A stretch of 56,581 nt of DNA, taken from contig NZ_LMRV01000049.1 in NCBI RefSeq assembly GCF_001428245.1, positions 1 through 56,581 of the forward strand, read 5' to 3'. This DNA comes from Paenibacillus sp. Soil522 (GTDB taxonomy: Bacteria; Bacillota; Bacilli; Paenibacillales; Paenibacillaceae). This document shows positions 25,397 to 34,097 of this stretch, in pieces (the stretch's first letter is position 1; every line of letters begins with the position of its first letter). A program made the translations under genes and the position numbers. The notes below the pieces were generated by a model. It did not search any database and was not told the origin of the DNA. It was given only the letters and a program-made list of their open reading frames with translations.

Positions 25397-26257
25397 ATGA
25401 TGGCAAACCGAAAAGCAACTTATGTATGGCTTCGAGCCGGAATGCTCTTATTGATCCTATGCGGTGCGGCGTTAACCGTGTCCGCCTTTAGTCGCTATGC
25501 GGCGGAAGGGCCTCTGATCATCGCGCATCGCGGCGCTTCAGGCTACGCTCCCGAGAACACGATGGCCGCCTTCGAGCTGGCCGAGCGGCTTGACGCCGAC
25601 TTCATCGAATTCGATGTGCGGATGAGCAAGGACGGAGAGCTCGTTATCATCCACGACGAAACGGTGGACCGGACGACGAATTTTAAGGGTAATGTACGTC
25701 AGTTTACGCTGCGGGAGCTGCAAGGCATGGATGCGGCCAGTCATTTCCACCCCTTATATGCAGAGCAGCCTATCGTAACGCTTCCGGAAGTGATGAGCCG
25801 TTTTGCCGGAAAAATCGGCATGCTTATCGAGATCAAGGATCCGCGCGCTTATCCTGGGATTGAAGAGAAGGTGGCTGAGATTGTGCGCCGGTACGATCTT
25901 CTTCAGGGTATGGAAGGAACCAAGGACAGTGCAGGTACAGAAGGCAGCGCAGGCATCATCATTCAATCCTTCGACTTCGAATCGGCGCGTAAAATTCATA
26001 ACCTGCTGCCGGACATTCCCGTCGCCGTTCTTATCCATGCGAAACAGCACCCTTTGTCTGGCGGGACGCTTGATAAGCTCGCTTCTTTCGCGTCATATAT
26101 GAACTACAGCCATGATCTGCTTGATAAGGAAATCGTCCGGGAAATCCATGACCGGAACCGGAAAGTAATGGCTTGGACGATCCGGAAGAAGCAGGATATG
26201 GAGCGGGTGAAGAAGCTGGGAGTCGATGGGATCATAACGGATTATCCGGGCATTTAA
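25397..26257 (+). CDS. Exported or membrane-anchored glycerophosphodiester phosphodiesterase
   Basis: 286 residues. A hydrophobic N-terminal segment (MLLLILCGAALTVSAF, about 15-30) acts as signal or anchor. Then the GDPD set follows: HRGASGYAPENTMAAF, EFDVRMSKDGELVIIHDETVDRTT, MLIEIKDP and a late MAWTIRKK. It is a diverged paralogue of the preceding cytosolic GDPD. Having one outside and one inside suggests that diesters are cut on both sides of the membrane. A second ATG at 25400 is equally plausible. Confidence 0.85.
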   Translation: MMANRKATYVWLRAGMLLLILCGAALTVSAFSRYAAEGPLIIAHRGASGYAPENTMAAFELAERLDADFIEFDVRMSKDGELVIIHDETVDRTTNFKGNVRQFTLRELQGMDAASHFHPLYAEQPIVTLPEVMSRFAGKIGMLIEIKDPRAYPGIEEKVAEIVRRYDLLQGMEGTKDSAGTEGSAGIIIQSFDFESARKIHNLLPDIPVAVLIHAKQHPLSGGTLDKLASFASYMNYSHDLLDKEIVREIHDRNRKVMAWTIRKKQDMERVKKLGVDGIITDYPGI

Positions 26258-26297
26258 GGTAATGAGCGATCCCGCTGCTAAATGCAGAGGGGCATAT

Positions 26298-27647
26298 TTA
26301 CCATGCGAACGCAAATCCTTCTTCATTGCCGTAGATTGCGTTAATGTAGAGATGCGTCACGTGTTCGATTCCTTTAACAGGAATGGCGTAAACGAGGTCC
26401 CCGTCTCTTACCTGAAGAGCCGGGGGGCCGGATATCTCCAATAAATCGTTTACTTTTGCAGCTGCCTCTTCGGGAGACAGCTTCGGTTTTAACGGATCGT
26501 CTTGTTTATAATAAATAAAATAATTCGTGGCATCGAGCTCTAACAGCCTGCCTTTCTTGCGGTCGATCACGATGTATACTTTCTGCTGCACCATCTGTAT
26601 GTTTTCCCTGATGGGAATGAACGTCAGGCGGAGATTCGTGTATTCGTCTTTGGTTTCATAAAGCTCGAGGGGTTCCTCGCCCCATCTGTCTATCCATTCT
26701 TTTGCCAATAAGATCGCTTTGTCCTTATCCAACTCGCCCAATGGTTCGTCGTGTTTCTCCCCGTTCAGCTTGTCAAAGCGCACCCGAAGAATATGGCCTC
26801 CTATTTTCGTAACATCAACGATATAAGGGCTGCTCAAAGCCTGTTTGTCATCATGAGCTGCGAATGAGGGCACCTCACCGAATAAGTTGTCGCCTCCGCC
26901 TCCGATGGAACGGATGGTTTGCCCGCTTGTCTTAGACCAGAGATCCCCCATAAACGTCTTGGCTCGCCGCGCCAGTTCCGCTCCAGTAAACTTTTTTTCG
27001 TCTTCGAATACAATGCCGGCTTTTCTTATTCTGTACGGGTATTTACTATACCAGAAATCATTGAATCCTTTGTCATTTCTCCCGATTGCCGGTAGAATGC
27101 TGATCTCTTGACCGAGATTGCTTACGATTTGTTCTACTTGTTCACTGCTGTCCGATTTATACTGCGTTTTATTAGCAATATCAAACAATTCCTTCATGTA
27201 TGGACGCATCTTGCTCGCGTATTGACGCATGAGCTGTAAATTGTCCAATTGAGACGGTTTTAGCGCCGTCATCTTTTCACTGCCTGCGTATTCTAAATAC
27301 CTGCTGCTCTCTCCCCAAAAAGAAGATGTATTCCCTGATAACGAATGTAAAGAAGGGACTGCTGCAGCTCCATACGAAGTATATTGGGCCAAATAGGAGG
27401 CCTGTTGATTGGCATCCTCAAGATAGGCTTGCCGTTTGGCAACGGAAGAAGCGGAGAGGGCTCCTGCGAGCGCGTAATCAAACTGGCCGAACGCGAACCA
27501 CTGCATACTGACCCAAATATTCATATTATGATGAAGCTGCTGTTTGAGCCTGCCAACTTCTTGGTAAGTCCGGTACCCCCAGTTACTCCCGATCAGCAGA
27601 ATGAGTACAGCAATCCCTGCTAAAAGTTTAATCTTTACCGGTGTCAT
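26298..27647 (-). CDS. YpeB-like membrane protein with C-terminal PepSY-type domains
   Basis: 449 residues. ATG 27647 is preferred over TTG 27662 because GGTGA is correctly spaced from it. One N-terminal membrane helix (IKLLAGIAVLILLIGSNWGY) is followed by a helical extracytoplasmic region of about 220 residues. Two repeats of about 75 residues with the PepSY-like pattern (helix DKDKAILLAKEWIDRW; LSPEEAAAKVNDLL then strands) lie near the C-terminus, ending VTHLYINAIYGNEEGF. The layout and length fit YpeB, which partners the spore cortex lytic enzyme SleB. No sleB lies beside it here, so this may be a paralogue with another role. Confidence 0.5.
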   Translation of the reverse strand: MTPVKIKLLAGIAVLILLIGSNWGYRTYQEVGRLKQQLHHNMNIWVSMQWFAFGQFDYALAGALSASSVAKRQAYLEDANQQASYLAQYTSYGAAAVPSLHSLSGNTSSFWGESSRYLEYAGSEKMTALKPSQLDNLQLMRQYASKMRPYMKELFDIANKTQYKSDSSEQVEQIVSNLGQEISILPAIGRNDKGFNDFWYSKYPYRIRKAGIVFEDEKKFTGAELARRAKTFMGDLWSKTSGQTIRSIGGGGDNLFGEVPSFAAHDDKQALSSPYIVDVTKIGGHILRVRFDKLNGEKHDEPLGELDKDKAILLAKEWIDRWGEEPLELYETKDEYTNLRLTFIPIRENIQMVQQKVYIVIDRKKGRLLELDATNYFIYYKQDDPLKPKLSPEEAAAKVNDLLEISGPPALQVRDGDLVYAIPVKGIEHVTHLYINAIYGNEEGFAFAW

Positions 27648-27702
27648 AAAAAGTTCACCCAACCTTCAAGCGATTTGCTTACTGGCTTCATTAAAAAACC
27701 AT

Positions 27703-28098
27703 TCAAAACATGAACCTAAATAAAAAGATAACAACTATCATTATCACCAAAGTAATAATAAAGCCCTTAAGATAGTTTTTTAAAAATTCGAACCCTTCTT
27801 TCCACTTTGAAAGTACAACAACGCCTGCTGCAATGATAGAACAATATGTAGCAAAACGTATAACTTTAAATATATATTCTCGTAGAGGTACTGTGTATGA
27901 AGTGAATACCCCATTTGATTGTATTACTTGTATATCAGGGTAATACAATATAGCGATAAAAATTCCTACAACAAAACTATAAATTATTGACTTAAGAAAT
28001 AACTTTTCCATTAAAATTCTACCCTTTCCATTACCCTTACTGGAACAAAAATAACTTAAAAAACTTTTTTCAATAGTTGACTTTGTTTCCTGTACCAT
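27703..28098 (-). CDS. Hypothetical membrane protein
   Basis: 131 residues from ATG 28098 (AGGAAG upstream; an in-frame ATG at 28011 would give 102 residues). Three hydrophobic segments are seen: FLKSIIYSFVVGIFIAILYY, VIRFATYCSIIAAGVVVL, and a C-terminal GFIITLVIMIVVIFLFRFMF. It is not a recognised family. Base composition is markedly A+T-rich, unlike the gene to its right in transcription order, and it marks the start of the accessory stretch. Confidence 0.55.
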   Translation of the reverse strand: MVQETKSTIEKSFLSYFCSSKGNGKGRILMEKLFLKSIIYSFVVGIFIAILYYPDIQVIQSNGVFTSYTVPLREYIFKVIRFATYCSIIAAGVVVLSKWKEGFEFLKNYLKGFIITLVIMIVVIFLFRFMF

Positions 28099-28183
28099 AT
28101 TTTGCAACTTCCTAAGTTTTTAGTCTCCCTGTACCCACTCAATTTTACTATATTTCGGAAAAAATGAGTAATATTTCGCAATT

Positions 28184-28605
28184 CTAAATTGAATATTCCA
28201 TTAGCCAAGAATCCCTCAGTTCGCCTTCATGCCATTCATTTTTAGGTAATAACTTTATCTTTTTGAAGCCACATTTTTCATAACATGCTACCGCCCGTGT
28301 ATTCCAAGTCTGCGGGTCCATTACAATTTTATCTGCTTCCAGTACATGTATTAAATAATCGACCATTGAACTAACTAATAATTTACCAATTCCTTGATTC
28401 CAATGACTTGCTTCGCCAATAAATTGATCTGTACCATAGATTTTTTCTTTCATATCTGTATAACCATATTCCTTTTTACCTTCATCATCCAGTGCGTAGA
28501 ATTGAATATAACCTATTGCTTGAGAATCATATTCTACGATACATCTCGTTTCGTCATCCTGTTGAAGAAAACTCTCTCTTACCATTTCAAAATCATGAGG
28601 TCGCA
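28184..28605 (-). pseudogene. 5'-truncated GNAT acetyltransferase (aminoglycoside 6'-type relatives)
   Basis: Homology begins at RPHDFEMVRESF and runs through DDETRCIVEYDSQAIGYIQFYAL, the acetyl-CoA region GEASHWNQGIGKLLVSSMVDYL, and WNTRAVACYEKCGFKKI to the end. The first 30 or so residues of such enzymes (the usual WL..P.V..FY part) are absent. The frame continues into DNA that on the other strand encodes an IS1182-like fragment, so the longer open frame to 28720 is artificial at its N-terminus. The gene was cut by an insertion and is probably dead. Confidence 0.6.
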
Positions 28606-28720
28606 CGAGACTATTTGGATGTGAATGCTGCCGTGGAAGCGGATCGGAAAGTACATGGAAAAAAGCTCTAAAACCGCGAGAGGAGGTGAATGAAGACAAG
28701 GAAGTGATGAATCTTCCCAA
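28606..28720 (+). mobile_element. Remnant of an IS1182-like transposase
   Basis: On the plus strand the frame reads YLDVNAAVEADRKVHG and then, after a one-base shift in an A run, KKALKPREEVNEDKEV. That resembles the linker region of IS1182-family transposases (xAAVExDRKxHGKKPLK). The rest of the transposase is missing. The junction with the acetyltransferase lies near 28606. Family assignment is from memory of the motif. Confidence 0.45.
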
Positions 28721-28760
28721 TGGTTCAACGAAATCGATCTATGCAGTCTGTTTATGTGAG

Positions 28761-28786
28761 AGGCCCATGCAATTGCGCATGGGCCT
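28761..28786. other. Strong hairpin behind the IS remnant
   Basis: Perfect 10-bp inverted repeat AGGCCCATGC/GCATGGGCCT with a 6-base loop. A T-containing tract begins only some bases later. It may be the former transposase terminator. Confidence 0.5.
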
Positions 28787-29017
28787 ACTCGATTTTGTCG
28801 GCTCACTTCTTCTTGAAATTTTATTTTTTAATTTTTTTTTTCGAACCAGCGACTTCGGAGTCTTTGTTATTCCCAGGGCTTGTTTTTTGGGGGGGGTTAA
28901 TATTTCGGGACATCATCTTATCCTCCTCTTTTTCAATTCAAATTCCATTGTGCCCCTTACTTCATTTAAATATGTAAAGATTACTGGCTTATACGATTAT
29001 GTGTAAATCGACCGAAG
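28787..29017. other. A+T-rich non-coding stretch
   Basis: No supportable gene. It contains long T runs (around 28820-28843), a G run near 28891 and no clear promoter. Together with the hairpin and repeats around it, it forms over 600 bp without a gene (28606-29221). Confidence 0.6.
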
Positions 29018-29121
29018 ATTGTACGCAAAAGTATCCAAAAAAACTTTTGTACATAAAAGCGTACAAAAAAACTTTTGTACATAAAAATGTCCAGAAAAAC
29101 CTTTGTACGTAAAAGTGTAAG
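29018..29121. repeat. Tandem 28-bp repeats, each with an internal palindrome
   Basis: Three near-identical 28-bp units occur at 29027-29054, 29055-29082 and 29083-29110, with partial units at both ends. Units 1 and 2 differ at only two or three positions. Each contains (G)TACAAAA...TTTTGTAC arms able to form an 8-bp hairpin or a two-fold operator. There is no unique spacer between copies, so it is not a CRISPR. The array ends about 100 bp before the cyclase-like gene and is best read as a multi-site operator or iteron-like array. Confidence 0.7.
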
Positions 29122-29221
29122 AAACAAGTAACGCCATGCGTATGTGTAAATGGATGTTTTGTGATAAGCTGAAATAGATGACATCTACCTTAAAAACATC
29201 AAATTGCGAGGAGGTTTTTTA

Positions 29222-29953
29222 ATGGGTAGACAATCTTTTATTACTATTGCGCTGGATGTCAAAAATTCAACGAAACAGGAGTCCGTCACCAAAGAACTGC
29301 AGGATATTGCGAAGAAATTAAATAAGAAGCTAAAAGTTCAACGATTTGATAAAGATTGCTTAGTTCCATTCACCATTCGAAGAGGAGATGAGCTGATTGC
29401 TATATTCTCATCTTTTTCAAAAGGTTATGATGCTTATTTTGAATTGTACACGTTGATTAATACAGCTTCGGAAAACGGACTGAAATTATCAGCATACATT
29501 GGACTCGGTTTAGGTTTTATGGATGATTCTGCTGAAACCAATCTTGATAGAATAAATGGTACATCCATAAATAGCGCCTTTCGTGCAAGAGACTACTATT
29601 TGAAAAAAAATAAATCGTATTCCAGACAATACAATCAATATAATAAATGGATAAACACATTTGCTTACTCGCTGGATGAGAATGTGCCTTACGAAGTTAT
29701 TAATCATTTAATAAGCTACATAAATGAAAATTGTGAAAAAAGAACAGAAAAACAAAAGGAAGTCGTTAATCTCATTGAAATCAATCCGGAAATAACGAGT
29801 GTTGAGATTGCTGCTATCATTGGCATTACGGAAAATGGTGTCTACAAGATTTTACAGAGATCGAACTACCAATTAGTAAAGGACGCCCAGTTCAGCCTTC
29901 GAAAGCTTCTGGATTTTATCCAACAACATTATAGAGGAGAACAAGATGCTTAA
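29222..29953 (+). CDS. Class III nucleotidyl cyclase-like (SatD-like) protein with C-terminal HTH
   Basis: 243 residues from ATG 29222 (GAGGAGG upstream). The N-terminal half follows the class III cyclase pattern. D12 lies in ALDVKNST (DxxxST), D56 in RRGDELIAIF (GDxxxAxF) exactly 44 residues later, the spacing of the two metal aspartates in class III cyclases. IGLGLG follows, then N117 and R121 in TSINSAFRARD, the N-x3-R transition-state pair. The position of the usual substrate-choosing lysine (D minus 4) is I52, so the substrate need not be ATP. A helix-turn-helix (about 176-216, ITSVEIAAIIGITENGVYKIL) follows. SatD-family proteins are the nearest name I can offer. Enzymatic activity is inferred. 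Confidence 0.55.
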   Translation: MGRQSFITIALDVKNSTKQESVTKELQDIAKKLNKKLKVQRFDKDCLVPFTIRRGDELIAIFSSFSKGYDAYFELYTLINTASENGLKLSAYIGLGLGFMDDSAETNLDRINGTSINSAFRARDYYLKKNKSYSRQYNQYNKWINTFAYSLDENVPYEVINHLISYINENCEKRTEKQKEVVNLIEINPEITSVEIAAIIGITENGVYKILQRSNYQLVKDAQFSLRKLLDFIQQHYRGEQDA

Positions 29954-31028
29954 TTTGTTTGTCGTTATCATTTTTGCATTTTTACTGGTGGAGTATTTTA
30001 AATGGCCCGAGTTTGTACGAGCTGTTATTCACCTTGCTGTGATGGTCATATTAATAGCTGCTTACGGCATGTTCAAGCAAATGATAGTTGCGATAACGAT
30101 AGTTTTTACGGCTCATTACCTATTAAAGTGGTTAAAAAAGCTGCTTGTTTCCAAGAAGACTATACAAGATTATTTCAGCAAAAAAAGAACGGTACTGTTT
30201 GTGTTTGAGCTAATTTTAAATATACTCATTATTTATTTTGGCCTTTATTTGTTCGTCGACGGATTTAATACGGACAGTCACCTCGATAACCTGAATAAAA
30301 TATACAATTTTTTGTTTGGGACAAGCGTTATTTTATCGATTAAGACCAAGATTTTTTGTTTCCTGATCATTATTTTGCTCTCGTCAAAAGTCACTTCTGA
30401 GTTTATCGCTCTTATTACCGAAGATTTAATTGAATCAAATTTAAATGTGTCTAAACATAAAGAGAAGGATGATCAAGCAGCAATGGCCGAGCTGGCAGAG
30501 GGCCAACAGCTAACTGCCGCCGCAGCTGCGCAAGAGAGTGCTGAGGGGTATTCGAGAAATTTATTTATCCCGCCTTTTCCAAGCTTCCCTTCGGAACGAC
30601 TGTCTATTAAAAAGCAGGCAAATGTCGAGCAATATATTAAAAGTGAAGTGGATGCGCTTCATAAACTCACGAAAGATGAGTTTAAAGATTTTCATATCGA
30701 AAGGACATTAGAGATTACAGAAAAGGCCGATGATGTGATAGAAGTTAAAAATAAAATATCGTACAACACAAGCAGATTTAACGATTCCTCTCCTTTAATC
30801 GCTAGTTATATCGGGATATTTGAAAGACTTCTTATATCTGCGTTAGTTGTGAAGGGGGCTTTCACAGGAATTGCTTTTCTGGGTGCGTTGAAAGCGATGG
30901 CGCGCTATAAACAATTCGACGAAAAAAGTTACGCCGAGAAATTTTTATTAGGTACATTAATAAGTGCTTTATCAGGGCTAATATGCGGATTATTAATCAT
31001 GCGGGTATTTGATTTAGACATCATATAA
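29946..31028 (+). CDS. Multi-TM protein coupled to the cyclase-like gene
   Basis: 360 residues; its ATG overlaps the end of the cyclase-like gene by 8 bp, so the two are co-translated. About five membrane helices fill residues 2-155. A charged cytosolic stretch follows (about 165-285, with an alanine/glutamine-rich part and LHKLTKDEFKDFHIERTLEI). Two more helices close the protein (GIFERLLISALVVKGAFTGIAFLGAL; FLLGTLISALSGLICGLLI). The C-terminal pair resembles the end of DUF3307-type proteins often found beside SatD. It could be the membrane effector or target of the cyclase-like protein; this is inference. Confidence 0.6.
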   Translation: MLNLFVVIIFAFLLVEYFKWPEFVRAVIHLAVMVILIAAYGMFKQMIVAITIVFTAHYLLKWLKKLLVSKKTIQDYFSKKRTVLFVFELILNILIIYFGLYLFVDGFNTDSHLDNLNKIYNFLFGTSVILSIKTKIFCFLIIILLSSKVTSEFIALITEDLIESNLNVSKHKEKDDQAAMAELAEGQQLTAAAAAQESAEGYSRNLFIPPFPSFPSERLSIKKQANVEQYIKSEVDALHKLTKDEFKDFHIERTLEITEKADDVIEVKNKISYNTSRFNDSSPLIASYIGIFERLLISALVVKGAFTGIAFLGALKAMARYKQFDEKSYAEKFLLGTLISALSGLICGLLIMRVFDLDII

Positions 31029-31049
31029 GGAAGAACAAATAGGTACGGG

Positions 31050-31077
31050 CTCAAGCCGAAACGGCTTGAGTTTTTTT
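31050..31077 (+). terminator. Terminator of the two-gene unit
   Basis: Perfect 9-bp stem CTCAAGCCG/CGGCTTGAG, loop AAA, then seven T. Confidence 0.92.
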
Positions 31078-31181
31078 GTGTTTCTTGCAGAAAGAGAAAG
31101 TCGAATAGGGTCTTCTGCTGCGCCATACAATGGTTATAAGGAACAAGGCGCCGGATGATTGGATTTCGAAGGGGGGATGAC

Positions 31182-32546
31182 ATGAAACAAATCCGGATCG
31201 GGGCAGGACAAGGATTTTACGGGGATTCCCTTTTGCCTGCAATCGAGACGGCGAAGAACGGGAATGTCCAATATTTATGCTTCGACAGTCTGGCTGAATT
31301 AACGCTGGCTATTCTGCAGAAGGACCGGCAGAGAGACCCTGCCAAGGGCTACGCAAAAGATATTTCCGTTACGATGAAGGAGCTGCTCCCTCTAGTCAAA
31401 GAGAAGGGAATTAAAATGTTGACAAATGCGGGGGGGATGAATCCGCTGGGAGCCCAGCAGGAGGTACTGCGTATTGCGGGCGAGCTTGGCATGGCAGGGC
31501 TTAAAGTGGCGGTGGTCACTGGCGATGACGTCTTCGGTCAATTAGAGGAATGGAAACAGCTGGGGCTATCGCTTGCCCACATGGAGGATGGAAGAGACAT
31601 AGCGTCCATTAGCAGTCGCATCGTATTTGCCAACGCCTACCTGGGAGCGGGTCCTGTTGTGGAAGCGCTTCGGCAAGGGGCAGACGTGATCGTGACCGGA
31701 CGAACAACCGATTCCGCTCTATTTCTAGCTCCGCTCATCTATGAATTTGGCTGGGGAGAGGAGGATTGGAACCGATTGGCGCAAGGCCTATTGATGGGCC
31801 ATCTCATGGAGTGCTCCGGGCAGGCAGCGGGCGGCAATTTCAGCGGAGACTGGCAAGCTGTTGAACATTTAGACCGTATCGGCTTTCCGGTAGCGGAGGT
31901 TTGGGAGGACGGACAATTTATCTTAACAAAGACGGAAGGAACCGGCGGGCTCGTTTCCGTAGAAACCGTAAAGGAGCAGCTGCTGTATGAGATTCACGAC
32001 CCGGCGGCTTATATAACGCCTGATGTTGTGCTTGACCTGACGGAAGTTCAACTGCAGGAAACAGGCGAGAATCGTGTTCGGGTGACTGGCGCCCTCGGAA
32101 GGGAACGCCCCGATACGCTTAAGGTTGTCATGGGCTATACGGACGGATGGCTTGGGCAAGCGATATGGGGATATTCCTGGCCGGATGCATTAGATAAGGC
32201 CAGAGCCGCAGACCGGATTATTCGCAGCCAGATGCAGCGGATGAATTTGCAATATGAAGAAATCCATACGGATTACCTCGGCTATAATTCCTTGCACGGA
32301 CCGCTCGCGAAGGCGCCGGCGGAGGAGCTGAATGAAGTATATTTGCGTATGGCCGTGCGCGCCGGCAGCAGGGAAGAAGCAGCCAAGCTGAGCAGACTGG
32401 TTCCCCCGCTTATGCTCAGCGGCCCTCCGGCAATGGGCGGATTTCTAGGTATGCTGAAGCCGCGTGAGCTGCTTGGGATGTGGTCTTGTCTCGTTCCCCG
32501 GTCAATCGTTGAAAGCGGAGTTCAAGTGAGCGTATTGGAGGTGTAA
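31182..32546 (+). CDS. AtuA-family protein (DUF1446)
   Basis: 454 residues from ATG 31182 (AAGGGGGG upstream). It matches the N-terminal domain of AtuA, the acyclic terpene utilisation protein: RIGAGQGFYGD, NAGGMNPLGA, VTGDDVFG, and DVIVTGRTTDSALFLAPL. The biochemical role of AtuA is not settled. In Pseudomonas it is needed for citronellol/geraniol catabolism. The C-terminal domain of the one-piece protein is encoded here by the next gene, 3 bp away. Confidence 0.8.
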   Translation: MKQIRIGAGQGFYGDSLLPAIETAKNGNVQYLCFDSLAELTLAILQKDRQRDPAKGYAKDISVTMKELLPLVKEKGIKMLTNAGGMNPLGAQQEVLRIAGELGMAGLKVAVVTGDDVFGQLEEWKQLGLSLAHMEDGRDIASISSRIVFANAYLGAGPVVEALRQGADVIVTGRTTDSALFLAPLIYEFGWGEEDWNRLAQGLLMGHLMECSGQAAGGNFSGDWQAVEHLDRIGFPVAEVWEDGQFILTKTEGTGGLVSVETVKEQLLYEIHDPAAYITPDVVLDLTEVQLQETGENRVRVTGALGRERPDTLKVVMGYTDGWLGQAIWGYSWPDALDKARAADRIIRSQMQRMNLQYEEIHTDYLGYNSLHGPLAKAPAEELNEVYLRMAVRAGSREEAAKLSRLVPPLMLSGPPAMGGFLGMLKPRELLGMWSCLVPRSIVESGVQVSVLEV

Positions 32547-32549
32547 GCA

Positions 32550-32906
32550 ATGGCACGGGTACAGCTTCGGCATATTGTGCAGGCGCGATCCGGCGATAAA
32601 GGGAACACCGTGAATATCGCTGTTTTTGCGCCAAACGCAGCCCTCTATGAAGTGCTGGTCAGAGAAGTAACCCCTGAACGGGTAAAGGCGCATTTTGACG
32701 GACTGGTGGCAGGAGAAGTGAAGCGTTATTTGGTGCCGAAGATGCTGGCGATGAATTTGATATGCAGGGGAGCCTTAAGCGGGGGCGGCTCGGCGACCAT
32801 GCGAATGGACAATCTCGGAAAATGTTATGCCGCCAACTTCATGCGGATGGAAATCGAAGTCGAGGACAGCGTAAATCTCTCCCAGTCATCATTAGAGAGG
32901 TTGTGA
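32550..32906 (+). CDS. AtuA C-terminal-domain protein
   Basis: 118 residues corresponding to the C-terminal domain of AtuA: the QARSGDKGNTVNIAVFAP strand-loop, VKRYLVPKMLAMNLIC, and GGGSATMRMDNLGKCYA. In some bacteria this is fused to the N-terminal domain; here it is a separate subunit. Translation is probably coupled to both neighbours (gaps of 3 and 4 bp). Confidence 0.75.
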   Translation: MARVQLRHIVQARSGDKGNTVNIAVFAPNAALYEVLVREVTPERVKAHFDGLVAGEVKRYLVPKMLAMNLICRGALSGGGSATMRMDNLGKCYAANFMRMEIEVEDSVNLSQSSLERL

Positions 32907-32910
32907 GCTT

Positions 32911-34050
32911 ATGCATTTTGAATTAACGGCAGAGCAGTCGATGATCAGAGATTTGATCCGTGATTTCGCGTTATCGGAGATTGCTCCGGGGGCGATTGAA
33001 AGAGACCGCACAGGTGCTTTTCCAGCCGAAATATTCGGGAAATTAGCAAAGCTCGGACTCATGGGTCTTCCATTTCCTGAGCAATACGGGGGCGGAGGAG
33101 CGGATGCGATAAGCTTTGCCATCGTCGTGGAAGAGTTAAGCCGGGTGTGCGCTTCCACGGGAATTACCTATTCCGCGCATATTTCTTTAGGGGGAGCGCC
33201 GCTTGAGCGTTTTGGAACGGAGGAGCAAAAGGTCAACTTTTTGACTCCCTTGTGCCTGGGAGAGTATTTGGGCGCTTTCGGGCTGACAGAGCCGGATGCC
33301 GGATCCGATGCGGGCGGAACAAGGACAGCTGCCGTCTTTGACAGGGACCAATGGGTGATAAGCGGAACCAAATGTTTTATTACCAATGCCAGCTATGCTG
33401 ATAATCTCGTCCTGACCGCCGTAACGGACCGGTCCAAAGGAACGAATGGCATAAGCGCTTTTATCGTGCCGACGGATGCGCCTGGTTTTACCGTGCTGAG
33501 TCCGTATGAGAAAATGGGGCTGCACGCTTCGAATACGACCGAGCTTGTACTTGATCGAGTGGCTATACCGAAAGAATACCTGCTGGGCATTGAAGGCAAC
33601 GGCTATAAACAGTTTCTGGCTGTGCTGGACGGCGGAAGAATAGGAATCGGCGCGATGGCTGTCGGACTTGCGCAGGGCGCATACGAGAAATCTCTCCAAT
33701 ATGCGAAGCAGAGAAAACAATTCGGCAGTTCATTATCTGCCTTTCAGGCGATCCGGTTTAAACTGGCGGATATGGCTATGAATATCGAGGTAGCCCGCAA
33801 CATGGTCTATAAAGCAGCTTGGCTTAAAGATCAGGGAAAAGCGTTTAAGAAGGAGGCCGCAATGGCCAAGTTGTTCGCTTCCGAGATGTGCATGCGGGTT
33901 TGCGATCAGGCGGTTCAGATCCACGGCGGCTACGGCTATATGAGAGAGTATGAGGTGGAGCGCTTCATGCGCGATGCCAAGCTTTTGGAAATAGGGGAGG
34001 GAACCTCGGAGATCCAGCGGATGGTGATTGCGGGTCAAATCGGATGTTAA
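32911..34050 (+). CDS. Acyl-CoA dehydrogenase
   Basis: 379 residues, the typical length for short/branched-chain acyl-CoA dehydrogenases. Motifs include GAFGLTEPDAGSDAGGT, WVISGTKCFITNA, RKQFGSSLSAFQAIRFKLADM, QIHGGYGYMREYEVERFMRDAKLLEIGEGTSEIQRMVI; the late EGT-S-E-IQ holds the catalytic-base glutamate of many members. It introduces the alpha-beta double bond in an acyl-CoA. Between AtuA and a carboxyltransferase, a citronellyl-CoA or isovaleryl-CoA substrate is likely (inference). Confidence 0.88.
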   Translation: MHFELTAEQSMIRDLIRDFALSEIAPGAIERDRTGAFPAEIFGKLAKLGLMGLPFPEQYGGGGADAISFAIVVEELSRVCASTGITYSAHISLGGAPLERFGTEEQKVNFLTPLCLGEYLGAFGLTEPDAGSDAGGTRTAAVFDRDQWVISGTKCFITNASYADNLVLTAVTDRSKGTNGISAFIVPTDAPGFTVLSPYEKMGLHASNTTELVLDRVAIPKEYLLGIEGNGYKQFLAVLDGGRIGIGAMAVGLAQGAYEKSLQYAKQRKQFGSSLSAFQAIRFKLADMAMNIEVARNMVYKAAWLKDQGKAFKKEAAMAKLFASEMCMRVCDQAVQIHGGYGYMREYEVERFMRDAKLLEIGEGTSEIQRMVIAGQIGC

Positions 34051-34097
34051 GGAAGCTGATCAAATGCCGCCCGGTATTGGAAAGGGGGGAATGAAGC

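Noticed and set aside
28686..29006. 106-codon open frame over the IS remnant and the T-rich stretch
   Set aside because: Phenylalanine-rich translation of T runs that starts inside a transposase fragment; no coding character.
29018..29121. CRISPR array
   Set aside because: The 28-bp units are directly adjacent with no spacers, and no cas genes are nearby.
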